Positions 1 through 8,613 of a DNA stretch of 64,000 bases are shown in pieces. The notes under the pieces were generated by a model. That model worked only from the letters and a program-made list of their open reading frames with translations, did no database searches and had not been told where the DNA came from. The stretch lies in the NCBI RefSeq assembly GCF_000155475.1, contig NZ_DS990393.1, positions 112,535-176,534 on the forward strand, in the 5' to 3' direction. The translations under genes were made by a program, and so were the position numbers. The DNA comes from Helicobacter cinaedi CCUG 18818 = ATCC BAA-847 (GTDB lineage Bacteria; Campylobacterota; Campylobacteria; Campylobacterales; Helicobacteraceae). Each line of letters opens with the position of its first letter. The stretch's first letter is position 1.

Positions 1-82
1 TGTGTGTTTTTATGCTTTTGTAGTTTGTAGAATTTTTATATTCTAATCTGCTTAAATTTTAGATTCATTTCCTAGCTTCAAA

Positions 83-1501
83 CTACTCCTGCATAATCTT
101 GCATAGCTCATCAAGAGAGCGTTGAAAGTCCCACTTTTCATCAATCTCTTGTTTTAAAAATGCTTCCATTGCTGTGCGTTTATTTATCGCCTCATCAAGT
201 TCTATATCTGCCCCCCTTTGATACGCTCCAATGCGGATAAGCACTTCATTTTCTTTAATCAATGAATACAACCGCCGAAACTTCCGCACATAGCCTAAAT
301 GCTCCGGGCTAATAATATCATTAATAATCCTTGAAGCAGAGTTTAGAATATTTATCGGTGGGTAGATTCCCATATCTGTCAAATCACGATTAAGCACAAT
401 ATGCCCATCTAGGATACTTCTGCTTTGGTCTGCAATAGGATCGCTCAAGTCATCACCCTCAACTAGCACGGTAAAAAACGCTGTGATAGAGCCTACGCTA
501 TCTTCTTTCCCCGCCCTTTCCATAAGCTGTGGCAGGAGCGTTAAGACTGATGGGGGATAGCCCTTACTCGTAGGTGGCTCTCCTAGGGCTAGTCCTATCT
601 CTCGCTGAGCCATAGCAAAACGCGTAACAGAATCCATAATAAACAGCACATCATTGCCAAGCGATTTAAAATATTCAGCAATAGCCATTGCACTAAATGC
701 CCCATATTTACGCATAAGTGGCGAATCATCGCTTGTAGCCACCACAAGAATGGTATTTGTCAAATCATTATTAAGATTCTTATAGATAAACTCCGGCACT
801 TCCCTGCCCCGCTCCCCTATCAATGCAATAACCTTAATGGGTGCTTTTGCCCCACGCACTATCATACCCATAAGCGTGGATTTGCCTACGCCACTTCCAG
901 CAAAGATTCCCATTTTTTGCCCTTTGCCACAAGTAAGAATACTATCAATGGATTTTACCCCCACCTCAAAGACTTCATCTATAAGCCCTCGCTTTAACGC
1001 ACTTAGCGGCGAACGCATAAGCGGCGTTGTCGCTTGAGTATGCAAACTCCCCTTATCATCAATAGGCTCTCCCAAAGGATTCACCACTCGCCCCAGCATA
1101 GCCTCCCCCACAGGAATATTTAACCCGTGGTTTAGAATCTCCACCTTATCACCACATTTATGCCCCTCTACAAAGGAAAATGGGCTAATAAAAAATTTCT
1201 CCCCCTCAATGGCTATCACCATACCCAAACTTTGCTTTTTTTCACCCTGTGTGTGAATCTCGCTTTCATCTTCTTTATCAAATTCTTTATCAAATTTGCC
1301 ACAAAGCTCCCCATTAAGTCTCCCATTACGATTTTGTGCGTTTAGATTCTGCCTACTTGGGATAATTTTTACAATATCGCCAACTGAAGGCTTCACACCA
1401 TTAGCTACAAACATATTTTGCATAACTTTTATAAGCTGCCCGTAGCTTGGAGAAAGATTCATATTATGTTTTAATTTTTCTTTGATGTGAGATAATGGCA
1501 T
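83..1501 (-). CDS. fliI: FliI, flagellar type III export ATPase
   Basis: Cytoplasmic F1-beta-like ATPase that powers export of flagellar rod, hook and filament subunits. The Walker A motif GSGVGKST lies near residues 202-209 and is followed by GERGREVPEF and the DSVTRFAMAQREIGLALGEP block typical of FliI. At 472 residues it is longer than the usual roughly 435-440. The excess is a polar, acidic low-complexity insert at about residues 52-90, rich in N, K, D and E, between the N-terminal barrel and the nucleotide-binding core. The start at 1501 has a weak AGG upstream; Met14 is an alternative without a better ribosome site. It is divergent from tig. Family assignment is secure. Confidence 0.96.
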   Translation of the reverse strand: MPLSHIKEKLKHNMNLSPSYGQLIKVMQNMFVANGVKPSVGDIVKIIPSRQNLNAQNRNGRLNGELCGKFDKEFDKEDESEIHTQGEKKQSLGMVIAIEGEKFFISPFSFVEGHKCGDKVEILNHGLNIPVGEAMLGRVVNPLGEPIDDKGSLHTQATTPLMRSPLSALKRGLIDEVFEVGVKSIDSILTCGKGQKMGIFAGSGVGKSTLMGMIVRGAKAPIKVIALIGERGREVPEFIYKNLNNDLTNTILVVATSDDSPLMRKYGAFSAMAIAEYFKSLGNDVLFIMDSVTRFAMAQREIGLALGEPPTSKGYPPSVLTLLPQLMERAGKEDSVGSITAFFTVLVEGDDLSDPIADQSRSILDGHIVLNRDLTDMGIYPPINILNSASRIINDIISPEHLGYVRKFRRLYSLIKENEVLIRIGAYQRGADIELDEAINKRTAMEAFLKQEIDEKWDFQRSLDELCKIMQE

Positions 1502-1573
1502 TACAAAACCTACTTTTAAGATTTTTTTTTATAGAATACCAAATTATACTTTTTTATTTCATTAAGGACCACT

Positions 1574-2956
1574 ATGAATTTCACAACAAAACGCACAAAC
1601 AACGCTAATGCCATCATTAATGGTAGTATTGCTCAATCCAAACTTGAGGAAAAGTTTGACAAAGTCATCAAAAAAATCGCTCAAAGCGTGAAAATTGATG
1701 GGTTTAGAAAAGGCAAGGTCCCCGCACAAGTCATCAAAGCAAGATACAAGGATCAAGTAGAGCAAGACGCACAGCAAGAGGCGATACAAGATTTACTTGA
1801 CTTGGCACTTAAGGAGTTAAATGTCGCTCCAAACTCGCTTATTGGGAATCCTATGATTCTAAAGTTTGATAAGAATGAAGATAAGATTGATTTAGAGATA
1901 AAAATTAGCATTACACCAAGCTTTGAAACCGATAATGTAGAAAAATATGTCCCTGAAGTGCAGCTTGAAGCTATTACAAAAGCTCAAATTGATGAGCGAT
2001 TAGCAGAGATTGCTAAAAGTCGCGCTCCGCTTAGTGAAATTACAGAAAATAGGGCTTTAGCAAAAGACGATACGGCAAATATTGACTTTGAAGGCTTTGT
2101 TGATGGCAAGGCGTTTGAGGGTGGTAAGGGAGAGAATTTCAACCTTGTCATTGGCTCAAATCAGTTTATCCCCGGCTTTGAAGATACTCTTATTGGTATG
2201 AAAAAGGGTGAAAAGCGAAGTATTGATGTTACTTTCCCAGAAAATTATCAAGCCACACATCTTGCGGGTAAAAAGGCGAAGTTTGATGTAACACTTCACA
2301 AGATTTTGCAAAAAGATTCAACTAAAATTGATGATGAGTTTGCAAAGAGTATCGCCGGAGTTGAATCTAGCCTTGAATCCTTAAAAGATATGATTAAAGA
2401 ACAGCTTGAAATGGAGCAAAAAACCGAGCTTTATAATAAAGAGCTTAAAGAAAGGCTTGTGGAAGCATTGCTTAAAAATATCTCTTTTGACCTGCCCGAG
2501 CTTATTGTAGAGCAGGAAATGGATATTTTATTTAGAAATGCCCTATCTCAACTTGCCCCAGAAGAGATTGAAAAAATGAAAAACAATCAAGAAGAGGCAA
2601 AAAAGGTGCGTGAAACACACCGAGATGAAGCGTGTAAAAGTGTGCAAATCACTTTCATTATGGATAAATTAGCAAAACAATATAATATCGTTATCCAAGA
2701 TAATGAAGTTTTACAAACGATTTATTATGAAGCGATGATGATGGGGCAGAATCCAAAAGAAGTTTTAGAATACTATCAACAAAATAACCTTGTCCCTGCT
2801 ATTAAAATGACAATGATTGAAGATAGGGTGTTACATTATTTGCTTAATGAAAAGTTTGCAAAAAGCAAAGAAAAAGGCACAACTTCAAAAGCGGATTCCA
2901 AAGCAGAATCTAAGGCGGATTCAGGCAAAACGGAATCTAGCAAAAAAACTAAATAA
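1574..2956 (+). CDS. tig: Trigger factor, ribosome-associated chaperone and prolyl isomerase
   Basis: Trigger factor binds the ribosome exit site and folds nascent chains. The N-terminal ribosome-binding domain contains the signature GFRKGKVP near residues 42-49. An FKBP-type PPIase domain (FEGFVDGKAFEGGKGENF, then FIPGFEDTLIGMKKGEKR) lies around residues 160-245. A long helical C-terminal domain follows. The last 30 or so residues are a low-complexity K/S/A/E tail with repeated ADSK-type units. Upstream AAGGA precedes the ATG. It is followed 9 bases later by clpP, the same order as in H. pylori (HP0795-HP0794), so the two are probably co-transcribed. Confidence 0.97.
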   Translation: MNFTTKRTNNANAIINGSIAQSKLEEKFDKVIKKIAQSVKIDGFRKGKVPAQVIKARYKDQVEQDAQQEAIQDLLDLALKELNVAPNSLIGNPMILKFDKNEDKIDLEIKISITPSFETDNVEKYVPEVQLEAITKAQIDERLAEIAKSRAPLSEITENRALAKDDTANIDFEGFVDGKAFEGGKGENFNLVIGSNQFIPGFEDTLIGMKKGEKRSIDVTFPENYQATHLAGKKAKFDVTLHKILQKDSTKIDDEFAKSIAGVESSLESLKDMIKEQLEMEQKTELYNKELKERLVEALLKNISFDLPELIVEQEMDILFRNALSQLAPEEIEKMKNNQEEAKKVRETHRDEACKSVQITFIMDKLAKQYNIVIQDNEVLQTIYYEAMMMGQNPKEVLEYYQQNNLVPAIKMTMIEDRVLHYLLNEKFAKSKEKGTTSKADSKAESKADSGKTESSKKTK

Positions 2957-2965
2957 GGATAAGCA

Positions 2966-3556
2966 ATGAGTGGATATATTCCTTTTGTTATAGAACGCAC
3001 GGGGCGAGGTGAGCGAAGTTATGATATTTACTCGCGTTTGCTTAAAGACCGCATTATTTTGCTAAGTGGCGAGATAAATGACCATATCGCTTCTTCAATC
3101 GTAGCCCAACTGCTATTCTTAGAAGCTGAAGACCCGGATAAGGATATTAACTTTTATATCAACTCGCCCGGTGGGGTTATCACAAGTGCGTTTAGCATTT
3201 ATGATACGATGAATTATATCCGCTCTGATATAAGCACCATTTGCATTGGACAAGCTGCGTCTGCTGGGGCATTCTTACTTAGCTCTGGCACAAAGGGTAA
3301 GCGTTTCTCTCTGCCAAACTCTCGCATTATGATTCACCAACCACTTGGTGGCGCACAAGGACAAGCCACAGACATTGAGATTCAGGCTAAAGAGATTTTG
3401 CGTTTGAAAAAGATTCTTAATGAGATTATGGCGGAAAACACAGGGCAGAGTGTGGAAAATATCACACAAGATACGGAACGAGATTTTTTTATGAGTGGAG
3501 AAGAAGCGAAAGATTACGGATTGGTTGATAAGATTCTTACAAAAAGTTTGAAATAG
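2966..3556 (+). CDS. clpP: ClpP, ATP-dependent Clp protease proteolytic subunit
   Basis: Serine peptidase that forms the tetradecameric chamber fed by ClpA or ClpX. The nucleophile Ser lies in [11 protein letters not shown] near residue 99, the catalytic His in IMIHQPLGG near residue 124, and the Asp comes in the later DTERDFFMS segment. The length of 196 residues is normal for the family. AAGGATAAGC precedes the ATG. It sits between tig and the GGDEF-like gene, in a run continuing to def and comM. This neighbourhood matches H. pylori apart from the inserted GGDEF-like gene. Confidence 0.98.
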   Translation: MSGYIPFVIERTGRGERSYDIYSRLLKDRIILLSGEINDHIASSIVAQLLFLEAEDPDKDINFYINSPGGVITSAFSIYDTMNYIRSDISTICIGQAASAGAFLLSSGTKGKRFSLPNSRIMIHQPLGGAQGQATDIEIQAKEILRLKKILNEIMAENTGQSVENITQDTERDFFMSGEEAKDYGLVDKILTKSLK

Positions 3557-3572
3557 GTTTTGGAGGTATTTT

Positions 3573-4760
3573 ATGGATTTAAGTGGATTAGACTTAGATA
3601 TTGGCAATAATGATTTTTTTGGGAATCTTGATGTCGTGGGGCTAGAAGGCGGTAAAGCAAAAACGCAGTCTATCCCCTCTGTGTCCATAACCCCGACAGA
3701 TACGACACAAAAGCTCAGCTCTATTTCCAAACAGACAATGGAAGCCCTTGAAAAAGATGACATTTTGCCTTTACCCGAAAACTTTGAAGCTTATTTTGAA
3801 AAAACACTCTCACAAGAACAAGATGAAAATGTGCGAGAAAAGATTAAGGCGATGGTAGAGAGTGCAAATCACGATTCTAGGCTTATTGCCCTTGAAAAAA
3901 CTTTCAATGATAATTTTACAACGCTTAAATCCGTTTTGGAGCAGCTCCTTACCCTTTGTAAGCAACTCTCATCAATGGAGAGCAATACAAACAAACGCCT
4001 TGCTGAAATTGCTGCTATCACAAATCCCCTTGGCACACAGAATGCCATTAAGGTGTTGCTAAACGAGATTAAGGGCTTTCACAAGCAGTTTGTTACACAA
4101 GCTGATAATATCTCTCGCTCATATCGAGATATGTATGCAAAGTCCTCCACAGCCAAAACAAGTGCTATGTATGACACAACACTTGGAATCCACAGCAAAA
4201 GCTTTTTCCTGCAATCTTTGGAACTTGAATGTAAAAATGGCAAAGAGTTTCCACGCCACTCTGCACTTGTAGTGTTTTCTCCGTCAAAGGAGCTTGGCGC
4301 ACAACTCACAGACCAAACAAAGCTTGTTACGACTTTTAAAAATATCGCTAAAATCGTTTCAAAGAATATCGGCACAAAGGACCTTGTCAGCTATCTTGGC
4401 GGTGGGCGATTTGGAATGTTGCTTAAAAATGTTCAAGCCCAAGGTGCGATAGACTTGTGCGAAGAAGTGATTAAAAAATGCAAGACGACCAATATTTTTA
4501 TCGGTGATTTGGATTTGCATTTGCATATCGTTATGGGCGGGATTGTATTTGATGTCAATAAAACGCCTGAATCTATGCTAGAAGAGGCAAAAGCCGCACT
4601 TGATGAAGCATTGAGCGAAAACAAACACTTGCAATTTAAACAAGCAGAAAATAGCAGCGGGGGCGGGACATTTGGCAGTGCAGATTCAGATGATTTAGAT
4701 ATATCTAAAGATGGCTTTGGAGATGATTTTGGCGACTTTGGCGATTTTGAAATATCCTAA
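3573..4760 (+). CDS. Degenerate GGDEF-domain protein
   Basis: A soluble 395-residue protein. The acidic, glycine-rich N-terminus (LSGLDLDIG repeats) is followed by a helical, probably coiled-coil segment at about residues 80-200. A C-terminal region from about residue 205 has the order of a GGDEF fold: a FFLQSLELE helix, then [11 protein letters not shown] where active enzymes have RxGGDEF, then MGGIVFD and AAKALDEA-like helices. The signature Asp-Glu pair is replaced (GGGRF), so cyclic-di-GMP synthesis is unlikely; a structural or scaffold role is inferred. The C-terminus repeats [16 protein letters not shown] lies before the ATG. Its 3' end overlaps def. H. pylori has no gene at this position. 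Confidence 0.72.
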   Translation: MDLSGLDLDIGNNDFFGNLDVVGLEGGKAKTQSIPSVSITPTDTTQKLSSISKQTMEALEKDDILPLPENFEAYFEKTLSQEQDENVREKIKAMVESANHDSRLIALEKTFNDNFTTLKSVLEQLLTLCKQLSSMESNTNKRLAEIAAITNPLGTQNAIKVLLNEIKGFHKQFVTQADNISRSYRDMYAKSSTAKTSAMYDTTLGIHSKSFFLQSLELECKNGKEFPRHSALVVFSPSKELGAQLTDQTKLVTTFKNIAKIVSKNIGTKDLVSYLGGGRFGMLLKNVQAQGAIDLCEEVIKKCKTTNIFIGDLDLHLHIVMGGIVFDVNKTPESMLEEAKAALDEALSENKHLQFKQAENSSGGGTFGSADSDDLDISKDGFGDDFGDFGDFEIS

Positions 4761-5250
4761 CCCCATTTTGCGTCAAAAATCTACAAAAGTAGAATCTTTT
4801 GATGAATCTCTACATACCCTACTTGATGATATGTATGAGACGATGATAGAAAGTGGCGGTGTGGGACTGGCGGCAATTCAAGTCGGCATTGCCAAGCGGA
4901 TTCTTGTTATCAATCTCCCACGAGATGAGGATAAGCAACAATACAAAGAAGATTTACTAGAAGTAATTAATCCCACTTTTTTAACCCAAGAAGATGATAT
5001 AGAGTGGGAGGAGGGCTGTCTGTCTGTGCCGGAGTTTTATGAAAGTGTGAAGCGATTTAATAAAGTGTCAGTCGCTTATAAAGATAGATTTGGCAATGAT
5101 AAGATTCTCCAAGCAGAGGGCTTTTTAGCCGTGGCATTACAACACGAGATAGATCATTTAAATGGAATCTTATTTGTAGATAAGCTCCCCATTCTTAGAC
5201 GCAAGAAGTTTGAAAAAGAACTCAAAAAACTAAAAAATCAAAAAACATAA
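4738..5250 (+). CDS. def: Peptide deformylase
   Basis: Removes the formyl group from nascent N-terminal methionine. All three metal-site motifs are present: [16 protein letters not shown] (Cys ligand) and HEIDH (two His ligands and the catalytic Glu). The start is unclear because the 5' end lies inside the preceding gene. The TTG at 4738 gives the family-typical N-terminus starting M-A-I-L-K-Y-P. Alternatives in the same frame are TTG 4729, ATG 4723 and ATG 4711, with GGAG at 4719-4722 best placed for TTG 4729. The stop overlaps the comM start as TAATG, so translation is probably coupled. Confidence 0.95.
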   Translation: MAILKYPNPILRQKSTKVESFDESLHTLLDDMYETMIESGGVGLAAIQVGIAKRILVINLPRDEDKQQYKEDLLEVINPTFLTQEDDIEWEEGCLSVPEFYESVKRFNKVSVAYKDRFGNDKILQAEGFLAVALQHEIDHLNGILFVDKLPILRRKKFEKELKKLKNQKT

Positions 5251-6776
5251 TGGTTAATACAATCCTTAGTGCGACAAGCTTTGGCACGAGTGCAAAAATC
5301 ATTCAGGTAGAAGCCACTTTCATTAGGGGACTGCCTAGCTTTAATATCACAGGTCTAGCCCATAGCTCTATCCAAGAATCCAAACAACGCGTCCAAGCTG
5401 CACTTGCCAATATCGGTATCACCCTGCCACCGCAAAAAATTAATATCAATCTCTCCCCCTCAGATATTCCCAAAAATGGAGGGCATTTTGACTTGCCAAT
5501 CGCCCTAGCACTGCAAAAAACGCAGCTCAAGGATATTTTTGCCTTTGGGGAGCTAGGGCTTGATGGGAGTGTGAAATACACAGATTCTATTTATCCACTC
5601 CTGCTTGACATTACCCTTTTGCATAAGGACGCAAAAGTCATTGTCCCCTTGTCTGCAAAAGAGCTTCTATCCCCCATTCCGCATTTGCAATTTTATTTTG
5701 TCTCGCACCTGCAAGAAGCCATAGATATTTTGAATAATCTAGAATCTAATCCGCATAGCACAACGCCCCATAGCATAGATTCTATCTCGCATTTTGGCTT
5801 TGCAAACTTTGAAGTGCAAGGGGAGAAATATTTTTATAATGAAAATTTTGACTTTGATTTTAGCGAAGTGCAGGGGCAGGATATTGCTAAGCGTGTTGCC
5901 CTTATTGCTGCTGCTGGGCTTCATAACTTCATTATGGAAGGCTCACCGGGTAGTGGCAAAAGTATGATAGCCAAGCGTTTGCCCTATATTCTCCCGCCTA
6001 GCTCACTGCAAGAGATGATAGAAACCATAAAATATCAGTCCCTAAACAAGCAAACTGCCACTTATACGCCACTTCGCCCATTCCGCAATCCCCATCAAAG
6101 TGCGAGTAAATCAAGTATCCTAGGCTCTGCTACGCAGTATGAAGTCAAGCCCGGGGAAGTGGCATTAGCCCATAATGGCATTTTATTTTTTGATGAATTA
6201 CCGCATTTTAAAAAAGATATTTTAGAATCTCTGCGTGAGCCACTTGAAAATAATAAACTTAGCATTTCACGCGTGCATTCAAAGCTTGAATATGATACAA
6301 ACTTCCTATTTGTCGCCGCACTCAATCCCTGCCCGTGCGGGAATCTGCTTAGTAAAACAAAGGAATGCCGCTGTCAAGAACGAGAGATTAGTCTCTATCG
6401 TGGGCGATTATCCCAGCCATTTTTAGATAGGATTGATTTATTCGTGCAGATGAATGAGTATGAAAAAGATAGGAATCTACCAAAAGGGCTAGATTCTAAG
6501 AGTATGCAAGAGCTTGTATTTCAAGCCTTTACAATGCAAAAGCAAAGGGGGCAAAACGCCTTCAATGGCAAGTTAAATGAAAAAGAGATTGAGACATATT
6601 GCAAGCTAGATTCACAATCACTTGCCTTACTTACCCAAGCAAGTGAGCGTTTCTCACTCTCATATCGTGGGCTAAATAAGATTAAAAAAGTCGCACGAAC
6701 CATTGCCGATTTAGCAGGGGAGCAGGAGATACAAAAAGCCCATATCCTAGAAGCGTTGAGTTATAGGAAAATCTAA
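5250..6776 (+). CDS. comM: ComM/YifB-family AAA+ ATPase (Mg-chelatase-like)
   Basis: A 508-residue protein of the YifB/ComM family. ComM is a hexameric helicase that promotes branch migration when transformed DNA integrates; many Helicobacter are naturally competent. The N-terminal chelatase-like domain opens with the family pattern VEATFIRGLPSFNITGLA. It is followed by Walker A GSPGSGKSM near residues 231-239, the Walker B stretch ILFFDELPHF, and a Cys cluster NPCPCGNLLSKTKECRC. The start ATG overlaps the def stop. In H. pylori the homologue HP0792 also follows def. Confidence 0.94.
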   Translation: MVNTILSATSFGTSAKIIQVEATFIRGLPSFNITGLAHSSIQESKQRVQAALANIGITLPPQKININLSPSDIPKNGGHFDLPIALALQKTQLKDIFAFGELGLDGSVKYTDSIYPLLLDITLLHKDAKVIVPLSAKELLSPIPHLQFYFVSHLQEAIDILNNLESNPHSTTPHSIDSISHFGFANFEVQGEKYFYNENFDFDFSEVQGQDIAKRVALIAAAGLHNFIMEGSPGSGKSMIAKRLPYILPPSSLQEMIETIKYQSLNKQTATYTPLRPFRNPHQSASKSSILGSATQYEVKPGEVALAHNGILFFDELPHFKKDILESLREPLENNKLSISRVHSKLEYDTNFLFVAALNPCPCGNLLSKTKECRCQEREISLYRGRLSQPFLDRIDLFVQMNEYEKDRNLPKGLDSKSMQELVFQAFTMQKQRGQNAFNGKLNEKEIETYCKLDSQSLALLTQASERFSLSYRGLNKIKKVARTIADLAGEQEIQKAHILEALSYRKI

Positions 6777-6785
6777 GGAGAGACT

Positions 6786-7058
6786 ATGCACGATAAACAA
6801 GCCCTGCATCGCCGTTTAAAAAAAATCATAGGTCAGCTTAATGGCATTGATAAGATGATAAGTGAAGACGCTCCCTGCCCTGATGTGCTTATCCAGCTTA
6901 ATGCCGCAAAAAGTGCCATTCACAAAGTGGGGCAGATTGTGCTTGAGGGGCATATTAATCATTGTGTGCGAGATAGTATCGCAGATTCTAAAAGCGATAT
7001 TGACACGGCACTTAGTGATCTTGCCAAAGCCCTAGAGCATTTTGGTCGTATGAGTTAG
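6786..7058 (+). CDS. CsoR/RcnR-family metal-responsive repressor
   Basis: A 90-residue all-helical repressor of the DUF156 family. The candidate metal-binding set Cys31, His56 and Cys60 (the H-x3-C spacing in EGHINHC) matches the Cys-His-Cys triad of copper-sensing CsoR rather than the His-rich set of RcnR, although His2 could add an N-terminal ligand. AAGGAGAG precedes the ATG. It follows comM by 9 bases. No metal-transport gene is adjacent; a G5-centred perfect palindrome upstream of the P-type ATPase at 43550-45808 is a plausible remote target (inference). Family is secure, metal not. Confidence 0.88.
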   Translation: MHDKQALHRRLKKIIGQLNGIDKMISEDAPCPDVLIQLNAAKSAIHKVGQIVLEGHINHCVRDSIADSKSDIDTALSDLAKALEHFGRMS

Positions 7059-7070
7059 AAGCATCTCTAT

Positions 7071-7097
7071 TGCTTAATAAACAAAGTGTGTTAAGCA
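7071..7097. terminator. Putative bidirectional terminator
   Basis: Inverted repeat TGCTTAA (7071-7077) and TTAAGCA (7091-7097) in the gap between two convergent genes. An A-run follows on the plus strand at about 7103-7112. The stem is short, so this is tentative. Confidence 0.35.
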
Positions 7098-7116
7098 GAA
7101 TCTTAAAAAAAAGCCT

Positions 7117-7557
7117 CTACTCTTGCAAACTTTCCTTAATCGCCAAACGCATATTTTCAAGCACATTTAGGCAGGTGTTAATCTCATCTTGTGAAAAACG
7201 CGAAAAAAGCAAAGATTCTAATTTTTTGATTTTATCTTTAATAAGATTAAGTGCATTTTCACCATTTGGGGTAAGCACAAGGAGTGTAGTGCGTTTATCA
7301 CAAGAATCTTGAGTTTTTACAAACAAGCCCTTATTGACAAGGGAATTAGCCTCGCGTGAAATAGTCGCCTTATCCTTATGCAGCTCCCTTGCGATATGGC
7401 TAATGTGAATTTTGGGATTTTCTGATACCATAAAAAGTATCACACCTTGCTCAAAGCTAAGATTATGAGCCTTAAGCTCTTTAATGAAAAATTCCTGAAA
7501 ACTTCTAGCCGTTCTACCGATGTGATGCCCGATGAGATATTGCGTATCATTCTGCAA
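7117..7557 (-). CDS. MarR-family transcriptional regulator
   Basis: A 146-residue winged-helix regulator. The central HTH and wing run through ISHIARELHKDKATISREANSLVNKG and then DSCDKRTTLLVLTPNG, where the D-x-R-D/K-R-x wing signature is recognisable. The single central Cys in the wing could be redox-sensing (inference). The start is TTG at 7557 with AAGG about 8 bases upstream; no in-frame ATG gives a complete N-terminal helix. It converges on the CsoR-type gene and is divergent from rnpB. The regulon is unknown. Confidence 0.85.
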   Translation of the reverse strand: MQNDTQYLIGHHIGRTARSFQEFFIKELKAHNLSFEQGVILFMVSENPKIHISHIARELHKDKATISREANSLVNKGLFVKTQDSCDKRTTLLVLTPNGENALNLIKDKIKKLESLLFSRFSQDEINTCLNVLENMRLAIKESLQE

Positions 7558-7606
7558 AATTTAAGCCTTTTTAAAGTTAGATTGTGGGTATTGTAACAAA
7601 TTTTGC

Positions 7607-7612
7607 TATAAT
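7607..7612 (+). promoter_or_regulatory. -10 box of rnpB
   Basis: TATAAT preceded by TTTTGC, ending about 5 bases before the inferred RNA 5' end. It matches the extended -10 form seen elsewhere in this window. Confidence 0.7.
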
Positions 7613-7616
7613 TTGC

Positions 7617-7943
7617 ACTTAGGCATAGTAGGTGGTTGCTTTTGTTTAACAAAAGAGGAAAGTCCGAGCTACAAAGACAGGATTCCATTTAACAAATGGC
7701 TAAGGTAACTTAAGGGAAAGTGCAACAGAAAACAACCGCTTTTGCAAGAAAGTAAGGGTGAAAAGGTGGGGTAAGAGCCTACCGATTTTGCAGCAATGCA
7801 AAATGTCAATGCAAACCCAATCCGTAGCAAGAAGAGTATGGTTATCGTCTTACACTTCAAACTCTTCGCTTGAGACATATTGTGAAATATGCCCTAGATA
7901 AATAGCCACCCACGACAGAACTCGGCTTATCGCTATGCCTAGT
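7617..7943 (+). ncRNA. rnpB: RNase P RNA
   Basis: Catalytic RNA of ribonuclease P, which matures tRNA 5' ends. The conserved core is present in order: GAGGAAAGTCCGAGCT near 7660, an ACAGAAA block near 7725, GGTGGGGTAAGAGCCTACCG near 7765-7785, and the 3' block CAGAACTCGGCTTATC near 7916-7931. The ends pair: TAGGCATAG near the 5' end with CTATGCCTA at the 3' end (P1 helix). Bacterial type A. The exact termini are inferred from P1 and the -10 box. It accounts for the gap between the MarR gene and 8036. Confidence 0.95.
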
Positions 7944-8035
7944 TTGACGCATATTTAATGACTATACATTCTTTCAAGCTAGAATCCAAACTCGCTAAAA
8001 CCGCTTAGAACTAAATTACAAAGACAACGCATTAT

Positions 8036-8611
8036 ATGGAACAAAATATGCTTAAACAATCAACAAGATTCCAAAGTGAAGAGGTAAATATGCAAAATAT
8101 AATCGCCATGATGCAAAAGCACCAAAAGGACATAGAAAAGCAATTTAGCCAAGATTCTAATACGCAAAGCATACATAAATTTAGCGAGGATATGAAAGGG
8201 GCAAATGAGTTTATAGGAGCATTGCAAACGGCGAATGTAGCGTGTAGAAAGATTTTGAAACTAGCAAAAGATTTGGGTGCAAACAGCCTTTCACAAGATT
8301 CGCAAGACTTGCAGGACATTATAGAAAACACCGCTTTTATGGGGGTAAAGCTCTTTAACACACAGCTTAGCACGACACTCAATGCGACTTCTTACATATT
8401 TTGTATTGATAACCCTATGCCACTGCTTCAAGCAGATTCAAATACACAAGCCCTTATTGCCTACATAGAGGAAAAATCACAGGAAATCACGCAGATGCTT
8501 CTAACTCTTAGCGATGCGTTAATAGAATCTAGCACACCTAGCACATCAAGCGAGAATTACAACTTTAATGAGTTTAACGCCAAGGCGTTTAGCCAAATGC
8601 TTAAAGGATAG
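8036..8611 (+). CDS. Putative flagellar FliS export co-chaperone (HP1076-like)
   Basis: A 191-residue, mostly helical soluble protein. The segment IENTAFMGVKLFNTQLSTTLN resembles the flagellin D1 region that follows a long helix. H. pylori HP1076, a co-chaperone that binds FliS, is known to mimic flagellin structurally, so homology is proposed on resemblance only. ATG at 8036 has a weak ribosome site; ATG at 8090 has GAGG five bases upstream and may be the true start. It ends 2 bases before gltX2. If the call is wrong it is an unassigned helical protein. Confidence 0.5.
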   Translation: MEQNMLKQSTRFQSEEVNMQNIIAMMQKHQKDIEKQFSQDSNTQSIHKFSEDMKGANEFIGALQTANVACRKILKLAKDLGANSLSQDSQDLQDIIENTAFMGVKLFNTQLSTTLNATSYIFCIDNPMPLLQADSNTQALIAYIEEKSQEITQMLLTLSDALIESSTPSTSSENYNFNEFNAKAFSQMLKG

Positions 8612-8613
8612 AA

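Noticed and set aside
3275-3763. Minus-strand 162-codon frame over the clpP end
   Set aside because: Antisense to two genes and without a conserved pattern.
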